From: an uncultured Candidatus Peregrinibacteria bacterium
Lineage (GTDB): Bacteria > Patescibacteriota > Gracilibacteria > Peribacterales > Peribacteraceae
Direction: 5' to 3'
Length of the DNA stretch: 64,000 nucleotides
Assembly (NCBI GenBank): GCA_903825315.1
Contig: CAIKAD010000005.1
Span: 186,001 to 250,000, forward strand
Part shown: piece after piece, positions 53,400 through 61,530 of the stretch
Layout: the number at the start of each line of letters is the position of its first letter
Numbering within the stretch: position 1 is the stretch's first letter
The notes under the pieces: model-generated
Told to the model about the DNA's origin: nothing
Seen by the model: the letters and a program-made list of their open reading frames with translations, nothing else
Databases searched by the model: none
Made by a program: the position numbers and the translations under genes

Positions 53400-53507
53400 T
53401 CAATTGATCGGCCACCCGCAATGAGGGCAGCGACGGCGAGGCCTGCCCGGTTTCTTTATGGCAGATCTTCGCGGTGTCCGTTTTCTTGCCACCTTCTTCT
53501 TGGCCAT
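53400..53507 (-). CDS. Small basic protein (35 aa) with a CPHC metal-binding half-motif
   Basis: ATG at 53507 preceded by AGGAGG with 5-nt spacing, one of the best SD sites in the window. The product has 35 aa with a Lys/Arg-rich first two thirds (KKKVARKRTPRRS, RPRRRC) and ends CPHCGWPIN. One CxxC knuckle could bind Zn as a dimer or with rRNA/DNA. Being close to bL28 and basic, it resembles a small ribosome- or nucleic-acid-associated protein. It lies downstream of a hairpin and of a bL28 remnant on the same strand. Confidence 0.6.
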   Translation of the reverse strand: MAKKKVARKRTPRRSAIKKPGRPRRRCPHCGWPIN

Positions 53508-53538
53508 GAAGGCCTCCTTTCTACAACAAAGAAGAGAG

Positions 53539-53560
53539 ATGTTACAAGGACTGTAACATG
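53539..53560. other. Hairpin between bL28 remnant and small basic gene
   Basis: ATGTTAC-AAGGACT-GTAACAT, 7-bp perfect stem, about 32 nt upstream of the 35-aa gene start. It may be a leader structure or an old terminator. Confidence 0.45.
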
Positions 53561-53564
53561 TCTT

Positions 53565-53610
53565 TAGTACGCCGGCTTGCCTTCCTGCATCCTCTTGGCG
53601 AGTGTCCTCA
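53565..53610 (-). pseudogene. 3' remnant of a second bL28 gene
   Basis: 46 bp with 39/46 identity to the 3' end of rpmB (53705-53750). The frame reads RTLAKRMQEGKPAY and a stop, against RTLAKRMQEGKAAY in the intact gene. Most differences are silent, as expected for a real former gene. Upstream of the fragment the homology ends exactly at the motif ATCCGGCTTCGCGGTGA. Confidence 0.78.
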
Positions 53611-53689
53611 TCCGGCTTCGCGGTGAAAGAGTTCCCAGGTCATCGGACATTCAGATTCAATCAAAAATGACGATCCTGCTTCGCCGTGA
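53610..53689 (+). repeat. Pair of 17-bp junction motifs, period 63 bp
   Basis: ATCCGGCTTCGCGGTGA at 53610-53626 and ATCCTGCTTCGCCGTGA at 53673-53689 are direct repeats. The intervening AATCAAAAATGAC is the inverse of GTCATTTTGATTG that follows copy 1 at 45120-45136, so the three sites share more than the 17-mer. Confidence 0.7.
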
Positions 53690-53703
53690 TGATGAATGAG
53701 ATA

Positions 53704-53916
53704 TCAGTAAGCAGCCTTCCCCTCCTGCATCCTCTTGGCGAGCGTCCTCAGATAACTCGCGGCGACCTTGATGGTCTTGTATTCCCCCGTCTTGGGGTCG
53801 AACACGCGCTTCTTCTGGATGTTTGCCCTCCACGTTCTGCGGGTGTGGCGCAGCGAGTGGCTGCGGGTGTTCCCGAAGCCTGTTCCCTTGCCGGTGCGGA
53901 CGCATCTGCGTGCCAT
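53704..53916 (-). CDS. rpmB: Ribosomal protein bL28
   Basis: The protein has 70 aa: MARRCVRTGKGTGFGNTRSH is the bL28 N-terminus, then SLRHTRRTWRANIQKKRVFD and a C-terminal LRTLAKRM. Length fits. The usual Cys pair is reduced to one early Cys. A TATCCT box ends 11 nt before the ATG. It is flanked downstream by the remnant of another bL28 copy. Confidence 0.95.
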   Translation of the reverse strand: MARRCVRTGKGTGFGNTRSHSLRHTRRTWRANIQKKRVFDPKTGEYKTIKVAASYLRTLAKRMQEGKAAY

Positions 53917-53964
53917 AAAGCCGAGGGAGGATACGTATCTTGTAGGGGTTTGTCAACGTCTGAA

Positions 53965-54060
53965 GATTCGTTTTTCGACTATGTCTCGTTGTTCGTTTTT
54001 TGATTGGTATGACAAGTGTCCCATCGAGAAACGAGAAAGGGTCGAGAAACGAAAAACGTC
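53965..54060. repeat. TTTCTCG-word palindromic element, copy 2 (before M50 gene)
   Basis: Reverse orientation relative to the copy at 35282-35371. A 21-nt core (53970-53990) is identical to 35351-35371 in reverse complement; arm words GAGAAACGAGAAAGGGTCGA match the other arm. The loop (about 54007-54021) is unrelated. It lies in the divergent region between rpmB and the M50 gene. Confidence 0.85.
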
Positions 54061-54111
54061 TTCAGATCCTTCCAAAACATCACGAAAAGCCGTACAATCC
54101 CATAACTTCAT

Positions 54112-54786
54112 ATGACCCCCTTCCTCAATCCCGTCTTTATCATCGCTATCCTCATCGCCCTGTCGTTCCATGAGGCGGCGCACGCGTACGTGGCCAAACG
54201 GCTCGGGGACCACACGGCGGAAGTGGCTGGCCGTGTCACCCTCAATCCCATCGCCCATCTCGATCCACTCGGAACCATTCTCTTCCTGTTCGTTGGGTTC
54301 GGGTGGGGCAAGCCCGTACCGGTGAATCCTTATAACTTCCGCAATCCCCGGCGGGACAATGCGCTCGTGTCGCTTGCGGGTCCTATGAGCAACCTTCTCC
54401 TCGCCGCACTCTCCTTTATAGCGCTTGCGCTCGTCGAGCGTTCCGTGCCCGGCTCCCTCGGCAGTCTCCTTTCTCCTGCACAGGGTGCGTCTGTGGGTAT
54501 GACGTTCCTCACGTCACTCCTCGGCAGTCTGCTCTTTATCGACCTGGCGCTCATGGCATTCAACCTCATTCCCATCGCGCCGCTGGATGGTTCCCACATT
54601 CTCGAAGCATTTATTCCCTACCAGTACCAGGAATCGTTCGACCAGATGATGCGGTACGGGCCGTACATCCTGCTTGGCCTGCTCCTCGCGGAAAATTTCC
54701 TTGGCATTCCGTTCCTCTCCATGTGGATTGAAGGAATTGCGGGCGGGGTTCTGCATCTGTTGCAGGCGGTGTTTGGGTGGATTTGA
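54112..54786 (+). CDS. M50 family site-2-type membrane metalloprotease
   Basis: The protein has 224 aa with about five membrane segments. Zinc site HEAAH (in LSFHEAAHAYVAKRLGD, residues ~17-33) and the second ligand block NLIPIAPLDGSHIL (about 147-160) are intact. It lacks PDZ or CBS domains, so it is the short YwhC/Rv-type S2P-like branch. Likely function is intramembrane cleavage of a regulator or clearance of signal peptides. TACAAT lies 13 nt upstream of the ATG. tRNA-Thr follows convergently. Confidence 0.9.
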   Translation: MTPFLNPVFIIAILIALSFHEAAHAYVAKRLGDHTAEVAGRVTLNPIAHLDPLGTILFLFVGFGWGKPVPVNPYNFRNPRRDNALVSLAGPMSNLLLAALSFIALALVERSVPGSLGSLLSPAQGASVGMTFLTSLLGSLLFIDLALMAFNLIPIAPLDGSHILEAFIPYQYQESFDQMMRYGPYILLGLLLAENFLGIPFLSMWIEGIAGGVLHLLQAVFGWI

Positions 54787-54788
54787 AA

Positions 54789-54863
<75 letters not shown>

Positions 54864-54894
54864 ATTCGTGCGGGGAGTGTACGTCAGTCCCTCC

Positions 54895-55305
54895 TCATGC
54901 TTCCAGTGTTTCTTTCCATGTCTGCGGTTCCTTTCCATGACGTGTACGGAGCGCATTCTTGAGTGCGTGGAGGGAAAGGAGGGCGCATTTGATGCGTTGG
55001 AGGCCCACATCGATACCGAGAAGGTCATGGATGGCGGATGGTCTCATCTGTTCCAGTTCTCCTTCCGTCTTCCCCATCAGTTCATCGGAAAGGAGGGACA
55101 TGGACGCTTGGCTAATGGCGCAGCCGGTACCTTCCCAGCCGACGTCTGCCACCTTCCCCTCCTCTATAATCAGCTGCAGCGTGATCTTGTCGCCGCAGCT
55201 CGCATTGATTTCCTCGTGTGTGACCGTCGCATCCGTCAGCGTGTGTTTGTGCTGGGGGTGGCGGTAGTGCTCGAGGATGTTTTCGGCGTAAAGCGTGTCG
55301 GACAT
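54895..55305 (-). CDS. sufU: SufU-type Fe-S cluster assembly scaffold / sulfur-transfer protein
   Basis: The protein has 136 aa. Three conserved Cys are present: NASCGD (about residue 37, with Asp two after it), GCAIS (about 62) and IKCALL (about 107). It has the LYAENILEHYRHP N-terminus. SufU accepts persulfide sulfur from SufS and passes it to the Fe-S assembly machinery. It follows sufS on the same strand 31 bp downstream, which makes a SUF unit, though sufBCD are not in the window. Confidence 0.94.
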   Translation of the reverse strand: MSDTLYAENILEHYRHPQHKHTLTDATVTHEEINASCGDKITLQLIIEEGKVADVGWEGTGCAISQASMSLLSDELMGKTEGELEQMRPSAIHDLLGIDVGLQRIKCALLSLHALKNALRTRHGKEPQTWKETLEA

Positions 55306-55336
55306 TGCGGAGGGGGAGGAAGAATCGGAGAAGCGG

Positions 55337-56572
55337 TCAGTTTTCAGCTTTCAGTAATTGGAGAACGTCGCGGATGGCGGGAGCGACGGAGCGGATCTCG
55401 TCGGGCGTGTTGTAGAGCGCGACGGAGAGGCGGGTGGTGGCGGGGAGGGAGAAGCGCGCATGGAGCGGTTGCGCGCAGTGGTGGCCGGCACGCAGGCAGA
55501 TACCGCGCTCGCCCAAAAGGTGCGTGAGGTCATGGGGGTGGATGCCGTCTACCGTGAAGCAGATGGTGCCGGCCCGGTGCGCCACATCCTTCGGCCCCAG
55601 AATCGTAAGGCCCGGTACAGCGGTGAGTTCCTCTTGTGCGAGACCAAGGAGGGCGCGTTCATGATCCGCGATGTCCTTCCAGTCAAATTGCAACAGCCAA
55701 TCGATAGCCGCGTGCAGTCCCACTGCTTCCGCCACGGGAGGCGTGCCTCCCTCAAAACGTGCAGGGACATCGGCAGGGACGAACGACTGCTCGGTTACTT
55801 GCTGGATCATCATGCCCCCTCCCAGCAGAGGGGGGAGCGTGGCGAGGAGAGATTCCTTTCCGTACAGCACGCCGATGCCGGTAGGGCCGTAGAGCTTGTG
55901 CCCCGAGAAAACGAGAAAGTCACAATTGAGCGCGGCCACATCCGTCGGTCCGTGTGCCACGGACTGTGCGGCATCTACGAGTACCAATGCGCCCGCAGCA
56001 TGTGCGCGCCGGATGATTTCCTCGAGGGGCGGGCGGATGCCGAATACGTTGCTCAAGGCCGTCACGCTCACGAGGCGCACATTCCCCTTCTTCAGCAGCC
56101 GATCGAGGGAGGAGAGGTCAAGCTTTCCTTCTTCATCCACATCTATCCACTCCACGTCGATGCCGCGGGCCTCCTTCAATTGCAACCAGGGGACCACGTT
56201 GCTGTGGTGTTCCAGGACGCTCACTACTACGGCGTCACCTTTTGTCCATTTCTTTCCCAGTCCGTTCGCAACGATGTTGATGCCTTCCGTCGCGTTTTTA
56301 GTGAAGACGATTTCTCTCGGATGCCGTGCGTGGAGAAAGGAAGTGACGGACGCCCGGGCGTCTTCCAGTGCCGCGGTGGCGCGCTCGGCAAGGATGTGCA
56401 TGCCCCGGTGAGGGTTGGCGTTGTCGTGCAGGTAGAAGTGGCGCATGGCGTCCAGGACGGCGAGTGGTTTCTGTGCCGTGGCGGCGTTATCCAGGTAGAT
56501 CAGGGGACGGTTCCCCACTTTTTCTTCGAGGATGGGGAATTGCCGGCGGATAGTTGCGAGGTTGAGCGCCAT
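55337..56572 (-). CDS. sufS: Cysteine desulfurase SufS
   Basis: The protein has 411 aa from ATG 56572. It is a PLP enzyme that takes sulfur from cysteine. YLDNAATAQKP, LEHHSNVVPW, VDAAQSVAHGP, and SGHKLYGPTGIG with the PLP Lys are seen; the catalytic Cys lies in RAGHHCAQPLH (about residue 365). It is complete and typical of group II desulfurases. The last codons (LLKAEN) are formed by a TTTCAGCTTTCAG-type spacer repeat, suggesting the repeat extended into the gene end. TGC-TATCCT lies 10 nt upstream. Confidence 0.96.
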   Translation of the reverse strand: MALNLATIRRQFPILEEKVGNRPLIYLDNAATAQKPLAVLDAMRHFYLHDNANPHRGMHILAERATAALEDARASVTSFLHARHPREIVFTKNATEGINIVANGLGKKWTKGDAVVVSVLEHHSNVVPWLQLKEARGIDVEWIDVDEEGKLDLSSLDRLLKKGNVRLVSVTALSNVFGIRPPLEEIIRRAHAAGALVLVDAAQSVAHGPTDVAALNCDFLVFSGHKLYGPTGIGVLYGKESLLATLPPLLGGGMMIQQVTEQSFVPADVPARFEGGTPPVAEAVGLHAAIDWLLQFDWKDIADHERALLGLAQEELTAVPGLTILGPKDVAHRAGTICFTVDGIHPHDLTHLLGERGICLRAGHHCAQPLHARFSLPATTRLSVALYNTPDEIRSVAPAIRDVLQLLKAEN

Positions 56573-56582
56573 TTCTATTGAG

Positions 56583-56591
56583 AGGATAGCA
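56583..56591 (-). promoter_or_regulatory. Extended -10 box for sufS
   Basis: On the minus strand TGC-TATCCT, 10 nt before ATG 56572. Confidence 0.45.
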
Positions 56592-56691
56592 GAAATGTAC
56601 ATTTATTGTACTTTGGTTCTTTCGGTATTTGTCACGGGAACGAAATAACGGTTTTGTTGCTCAAGGTCCTCTGCTACGCTCCTCTCCGTTC

Positions 56692-59538
56692 ATGAAGCAG
56701 CGTACAGCGCAGATTCTTTCGGCTGTGCTCTTCCTCTTCCTCTTCGTGTGGGGAGGGTACTCGTTTCTCGCGTACATCGGAGTGCCTGTGCACGGCATGG
56801 TGCTCCTGCGCGATACGGCACAATCCGCAGTGAGCGGCGCTTGTCCCGGCGATGGCCTGATTTGCCGCGGCATCCATAGCTTTGTCCCCTTTCTTTCCCA
56901 TACCATTGCACGCGCGGCACCGTTTATGTGGTATGCCGTTTTGTGCATCATCATCTATTTCCTCTTCGTGGGATGGCAGGGTGTGCGCACGGGGGAATTC
57001 AGCCTTCGCTTCCGCTGGCATATCTGGCAGGTCATCTTGCTCTTTGTTGGGTGCGTGTGGCTCCTCTTTACCACGCTGAGCCTGAGTTCCACCGACGGCA
57101 CGCCAGCTTTGCAGATTGTGGAGCCCACGAAGCTGGCGTACGGGGACATTGGGGAAGGGCCGCTCCAGTCCCTGAAAGAGAATTTTGATGATCTCAACAC
57201 CCGCGGATGCCTTACGTATCTCGGCGATTCCACCGAGGGCATCAAGGTGTACAGCATGAAGGGCACCTGCGTGCAGTTGTCCTTTGTTACCCGCGTCATC
57301 CCGCAGATTCTCTTTGTTCTCGCGCTGTTCTTTGAGCTGCTGGTGGTGGGGCGGTTCCTGCTCACACTCCTGCGCGTGCGTCCCCGCAGTGACCTGCAGG
57401 AATTCGTGCTGAGCGCGGGGCTGGGCGGGGGCGCGTGGATTGCGACGCTCTGGTTCATTTCGGTCTTCGGCATCTTCACGTACGAGGTTGGTTGGGCGCT
57501 CGTTGTCTTTGTTCCCATCCTTCTCCTGCCGCACACCCGTCACTGGCTGCGGAAGGTCTTCCTCAACGCCTACGATCTCGATATGCCCTGGCAGAGCGCA
57601 GGGGTGCTGTTGTTCTGGCTTCTCGTGAGTTACTTTGCCCTCAATTTCCTCACGGTGGTCCGTCCCTTCCCCATCGGGTGGGATGACCTGGGCAGCTACC
57701 TCAACCGGCCGCGCCTCCTCGTGAGCTACGGCCACTTCCTCTTCTCCATGGCGTCGTTCCAGTGGGAGTATCTCACATCCCTGGGGTATCTCCTCTTCGG
57801 GTACGACAACACATTCGGCGCCACCGCCTCCATGCTCATTAACTGGTCGGCGGGCATTCTGGCCGTCCTTGCCATTATCACCATTGCGCGGACATTCCTG
57901 GGGAATGGCAAAGGCCTCATCGCTGCACTCCTCTTCTACACCCTGCCGCTCGTGGGGCATTTCTCGTTTGCGGACATGAAGGTGGACAACGCCGTGTTTG
58001 CCTTTGGGGCGCTGGCCATGTTCGCGGGATTCGCCGGGCTGTTCCCGGGGGCGGATGAGCATCAGGAGGGAGGCAAGGCAGCCGCGGCGCATGCCGTTGA
58101 GCCTGTGGCGAAGACCGGTTGGCGTGCTTTCCTCCCGCACCGCTGGGAGTGGCTCCTTCTCTCAGGCATCTTCGCGGGGCTCGCCCTCGGCTTTAAAATC
58201 ACTGCGGCGATGGTCTTTCTTGCGCTCATCGCGGTGTTCCTGGGCACCGCTCATTGGGGCGCGTTCGTCGGTGGGATATTTTTGGGCATCTTCGTACTCT
58301 CGCGCCAGGGGTTGAATATCAATGCCGTCGCCAATCGGCTCGGCATTACCATTTCCCACTCCGTCTTCTCCGTTTCCGCTCTTCTCTTGGGGCTGGCGTG
58401 CCTGGGCGCGGTGTTCCTGTACAAGCGGAAAAATCTGACTGTTTCTTTAAGTGGACTCGCATTGTTTCTGGCGGGGACAGCCATTGTTGTCTTTCCCTGG
58501 ATCGAGCATAACAACATTCTGCGTGGTCGCATCATCCCTCGCATGGAATTAGGTGCGGAGAACACCATCTCACCCACCATCGACTTTACGGGCGCCACCG
58601 GCCTGCCTCCCAGCAAGCATGTGCGCACGCTGCCCGCGGAACTCAAGCTGGATCGTAATAATCCCGCCTGCAAGGGAACCGGCGGCACAGAGGAGTTGGA
58701 CCGCTACTGGGGATTCAGCAAGGGGTGGGGTCACTACCTTACGCTGCCGTGGCGTTCAGTGCTCAATCTTGATTCCGCGGGATACTACGTCACCACCATT
58801 CCGGCGCTTCTCCTCTTCCCTCTCCTCCTGCTTCTCCCGTACTTTTGGAGCAAGAAGGGACGGTGGCTGCGATGGATGTTTGTCGCGACGGCGTTTATCC
58901 TGGTGGAATGGATGTTCCTCGCCAACGGCATCCCATGGTACGGCATTGGAGTGTTCCTCGGGTTGGTGCTGGCACTGGAAGCCCTTGTTGTACGCGCGCC
59001 GGATCCCTTTAACCGCGTGCTAGTTTCCCTTCTCATTGCGCTGTCCCTCTTCGTGGCGTATGCCAACCGCATCTGGCAGTTTGAGCAGCAGCGCAATCTC
59101 CTAGAATATCCTTTCGGCAAAGTGTCGGCGGACACGCTGCGTATCCGCACCATCCCCTATTACGACACCATCCGCAAATACGTGGTGGATCGCAATGCCA
59201 GCATGCCGGAGCGGCCCTACCTCTACCGTGTGGGGACGTTCATCACCTACTTTATCCCCCGCAACCTGGAGATCATTGGCTTGACGGACCACCAGCTGGA
59301 CCAATTCAACTGTCTCAACCAGGAGCGCGACCACGAGCTTACGCTCAAGCGTCTCAAGGCGCTCGGTTTCAACAGTATCGTCTTCGATACCAATACGGCT
59401 ACCATCGAGAAGGACCCCAATGGGACGTTGCACAAGAAGGCACAGGAATTCGTGGATTTCCTCAACGATCCCAAGCTGGGGCTGCAGGTGGTGATCAGTG
59501 ATCCGGGCCAGGGGGTGGCGTTCGTCTTGATTCCGTAA
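56692..59538 (+). CDS. Large polytopic membrane protein, probable GT39/PMT-like glycosyltransferase
   Basis: The protein has 948 aa from ATG 56692, 11 nt after TGC-TACGCT. About 18-20 hydrophobic segments cover residues 8-790. The region around residues 360-470 (DDLGSYLNRPRLL, then YLLFGYDNTFGATASML and FADMKVDNAVFAFGAL) has the look of GT-C enzymes that use lipid-linked sugars, with acidic residues in an early loop. A soluble C-terminal part of about 150 residues (LKRLKALGFNSIVFD) follows. No signature allows a firm family call. Neighbouring GT2 and DUF2304 genes support a role in transferring sugars from a polyprenyl carrier. Confidence 0.7.
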   Translation: MKQRTAQILSAVLFLFLFVWGGYSFLAYIGVPVHGMVLLRDTAQSAVSGACPGDGLICRGIHSFVPFLSHTIARAAPFMWYAVLCIIIYFLFVGWQGVRTGEFSLRFRWHIWQVILLFVGCVWLLFTTLSLSSTDGTPALQIVEPTKLAYGDIGEGPLQSLKENFDDLNTRGCLTYLGDSTEGIKVYSMKGTCVQLSFVTRVIPQILFVLALFFELLVVGRFLLTLLRVRPRSDLQEFVLSAGLGGGAWIATLWFISVFGIFTYEVGWALVVFVPILLLPHTRHWLRKVFLNAYDLDMPWQSAGVLLFWLLVSYFALNFLTVVRPFPIGWDDLGSYLNRPRLLVSYGHFLFSMASFQWEYLTSLGYLLFGYDNTFGATASMLINWSAGILAVLAIITIARTFLGNGKGLIAALLFYTLPLVGHFSFADMKVDNAVFAFGALAMFAGFAGLFPGADEHQEGGKAAAAHAVEPVAKTGWRAFLPHRWEWLLLSGIFAGLALGFKITAAMVFLALIAVFLGTAHWGAFVGGIFLGIFVLSRQGLNINAVANRLGITISHSVFSVSALLLGLACLGAVFLYKRKNLTVSLSGLALFLAGTAIVVFPWIEHNNILRGRIIPRMELGAENTISPTIDFTGATGLPPSKHVRTLPAELKLDRNNPACKGTGGTEELDRYWGFSKGWGHYLTLPWRSVLNLDSAGYYVTTIPALLLFPLLLLLPYFWSKKGRWLRWMFVATAFILVEWMFLANGIPWYGIGVFLGLVLALEALVVRAPDPFNRVLVSLLIALSLFVAYANRIWQFEQQRNLLEYPFGKVSADTLRIRTIPYYDTIRKYVVDRNASMPERPYLYRVGTFITYFIPRNLEIIGLTDHQLDQFNCLNQERDHELTLKRLKALGFNSIVFDTNTATIEKDPNGTLHKKAQEFVDFLNDPKLGLQVVISDPGQGVAFVLIP

Positions 59539-59576
59539 GTATCGGATCGGGTGGGAGTTGAAAGAGAATGGAGCAA

Positions 59577-59685
59577 GGAATCCGATGAAACCGAGGAAGC
59601 CGAGGGGGCATTCTTGGAGTCTTGGAGCATGTTTTTATCATTCCTCGGATTCTTCGGTTTCTTCGGCACCTTCGGTTTCCTTTTT
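59577..59685. repeat. GAAACCGAG-word inverted repeat with trailing T-run
   Basis: Left arm 59577-59608 (GGAATCCGATGAAACCGAGG and on), right arm 59641-59680 (TTCCTCGGATTCTTCGGTTT and on), then TTTTT at 59681-59685. In this case the repeat could work as an intrinsic terminator after the membrane glycosyltransferase gene. Confidence 0.78.
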
Positions 59686-59712
59686 CGAGTCATTCCTAAG
59701 CGAAGAAAGCTC

Positions 59713-59721
59713 TGATACGCT
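59713..59721 (+). promoter_or_regulatory. Extended -10 box for the GT2 gene (leaderless)
   Basis: TGA-TACGCT, 7 nt before the ATG at 59729. Confidence 0.45.
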
Positions 59722-59728
59722 TTGAGCG

Positions 59729-60394
59729 ATGATCATCGCCGTCATACCGGCTTTTAACGAAGGGAAGCGCGTGGCGCAGGTGGTGGCAGATGCGCGGAAG
59801 TTCGCTGACCGGGTTCTGGTGGTCGATGACGGATCCACGGATAATACGGGCGCGGTGTCGCAAGAGGCGGGGGCTACCGTCATCCGCCATGTGCAGAACG
59901 CGGGGCCGGGCGCAGCAACCATGACGGGTATTGAAGCTGCTCGGAGGATGGGGGCAACTGTCCTCATCACGTTGGACGCCGATGGCCAGCATGATCCGCG
60001 GGACATTCCCCTTCTCCTCAAGCCGATCGAGGAAAACCGCGCGGACATCGTCTTTGCCAACCGGTTTGGTCGCCGCAATCGGATCCCGTTCATCCGCCGG
60101 CTCTTTAACGGCATCGGTAACGTCCTCACGCTCCTCGCGGCGGGTAAATGGGTGAGCGACAGCCAGTGCGGGTTCAAGGTGTTCGGATCCAAGTCGCTGG
60201 CGGAAGTGGATCTGCGCATGAATGGGTTCGAATTCTGCACGGAGATTGTGCGAGAGGCGGCGCAGCGGCGTTGGAGGATTGCCCAGGTCCCGTCCAAAGT
60301 GATCTACTCCGAGTACACGATGGCCAAAGGACAGTCCTTCGCCAATGGCGTCAAAACAGCGCTCAAGATATTGCTGCGGTCCTTCCTCCGCTAA
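59729..60394 (+). CDS. GT2 glycosyltransferase, dolichol-phosphate-mannose-synthase-like
   Basis: The protein has 221 aa. GT-A fold: IIAVIPAFNEGKRVAQVV, VLVVDDGSTDNTGAV, LITLDADGQHDPRDI (DxD metal motif), and FANRFGRRNRIPFIRRLFN with DSQCGFKVFG. No membrane tail is present, so it is the soluble DPM1-like type that loads a sugar on a polyprenyl phosphate. It is followed by a DUF2304 protein 9 bp later, a partnership seen in many bacteria, which may provide the missing membrane anchor. Confidence 0.93.
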   Translation: MIIAVIPAFNEGKRVAQVVADARKFADRVLVVDDGSTDNTGAVSQEAGATVIRHVQNAGPGAATMTGIEAARRMGATVLITLDADGQHDPRDIPLLLKPIEENRADIVFANRFGRRNRIPFIRRLFNGIGNVLTLLAAGKWVSDSQCGFKVFGSKSLAEVDLRMNGFEFCTEIVREAAQRRWRIAQVPSKVIYSEYTMAKGQSFANGVKTALKILLRSFLR

Positions 60395-60403
60395 CATAGT
60401 CCC

Positions 60404-60757
60404 ATGCGCCTCACCCCCTACCAGATTGTTACTCCTCTCGTTGCCCTCCTCGCTGTGGTCTATGCGTGGAACCTGGTTCTGCGGCGCAAGAAATCCGTCC
60501 TCGAGGCCATTCTCTGGACGCTCTTCTGGGGAGCGCTGGCGCTGGTGGCTCTGCGCCCCACCATCGTTTCGTACCTCTCCGCGCTCACGGGTATCGAGAA
60601 TCAGGAGAGCGCTGCCATCGTCACCTTCGTGGGAATCCTCTTCTTCCTCGTCTTCTACCTCATCATCCGCGTGGAGGAGCTGGAGCAGCGCCAGGCAAAG
60701 CTTATCCGTCATCTTGCGTTGCGGGAGGCGGGATTGGAGAAGGAGAAGAGAGATTGA
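60404..60757 (+). CDS. DUF2304 membrane protein
   Basis: The protein has 117 aa with three hydrophobic segments (about residues 5-22, 32-50, 67-88). It has the family marks RRKKSVLEAILWTLFWGALA and ENQESAAIVTFVGILFFL, then a charged helix (EELEQRQAKLIRHLALRE). DUF2304 genes are usually next to polyprenyl-phosphate sugar transferases, as here. TAACAT, overlapping the stop of the preceding gene, lies 6 nt before ATG, so it may also have its own promoter. Confidence 0.85.
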   Translation: MRLTPYQIVTPLVALLAVVYAWNLVLRRKKSVLEAILWTLFWGALALVALRPTIVSYLSALTGIENQESAAIVTFVGILFFLVFYLIIRVEELEQRQAKLIRHLALREAGLEKEKRD

Positions 60758-60850
60758 AGAATAGGGCAGTAAATGCCCACTTTCTGCTCTCTTGTATGGA
60801 GGCGAATTCTGTGGAATAAATAACACTTGTTTACCCCTTTCCCATTTTGT

Positions 60851-61522
60851 ATGAGTACACATGATTTGATGCAAGGATTGGAGAGCATGCTTCAGGGGCG
60901 CGAGGATGCTGCTGTGGCGGAAGCGGAAGCAATGGCTGATAAGGTTCGCGCAGAACAACAAGCGAGAGCGGCGCTTGAACGTGGCAGAGCCGCTTTTCTC
61001 GCGGGTCTCATTGAAGGGGGCAATGCCAGGCTTACAGAGATGCTGAACCCCTCGTTCTTGAATGTTGCTTCCTCGCAAGAAGCATTTGCAGCACAAGTGC
61101 GGGCCTTGGGAGTGTTGGAGCAGGAGGCTTTTCATGAAGACTACGTTCCGGGACTTATGCATTTTGATCCATTGCCTCGTACTGACCGCACGAGTGCACG
61201 GCAGGAGCGGAAGATTCTCTCGTATGCCGAATGGTCAACCGATACACCCGTGAACGTCGGCAGAACTCATCAGTATTTCGGCGGGTTGCTTGGCACAACT
61301 CCCCGCAGCCACACTTCCTTTTCCACGAAGCACATAGTTGTTCCAACGGAAGAAGGCCTGCGCGTGGTGGATCAGTATCGCGCATCCGTCAATCTACCAT
61401 CGGTGCAAGAGCAGAAGGAGAGAAATGCTGAGGCTTCGCGTCGTGCGCACGAAGAATCCGCGGGCATTCTCTCGCGGTTGATGATAAAGTCGTACGGCGA
61501 GCGGATTCGCAGACAGCAGTAG
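60851..61522 (+). CDS. Hypothetical protein, partly coiled-coil
   Basis: The protein has 223 aa from ATG 60851. An N-terminal helical Ala/Glu/Arg-rich region (MLQGREDAAVAEAEAMADKV, residues ~12-60) is followed by a soluble mixed domain (DYVPGLMHFDPLPRTDRTSA; HQYFGGLLGTTPRSHTSFST) and a charged helical C-terminus. No signal peptide, TM or known motif is seen. It lies between the DUF2304 and GT4 genes on the same strand, but nothing ties it to glycans. Confidence 0.6.
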   Translation: MSTHDLMQGLESMLQGREDAAVAEAEAMADKVRAEQQARAALERGRAAFLAGLIEGGNARLTEMLNPSFLNVASSQEAFAAQVRALGVLEQEAFHEDYVPGLMHFDPLPRTDRTSARQERKILSYAEWSTDTPVNVGRTHQYFGGLLGTTPRSHTSFSTKHIVVPTEEGLRVVDQYRASVNLPSVQEQKERNAEASRRAHEESAGILSRLMIKSYGERIRRQQ

Positions 61523-61530
61523 AGGGCAAA

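Noticed and set aside
56674-58140. 488-codon frame opposite the membrane glycosyltransferase
   Set aside because: Highly charged His/Glu/Arg-rich translation, the usual antisense shadow of a hydrophobic membrane protein.
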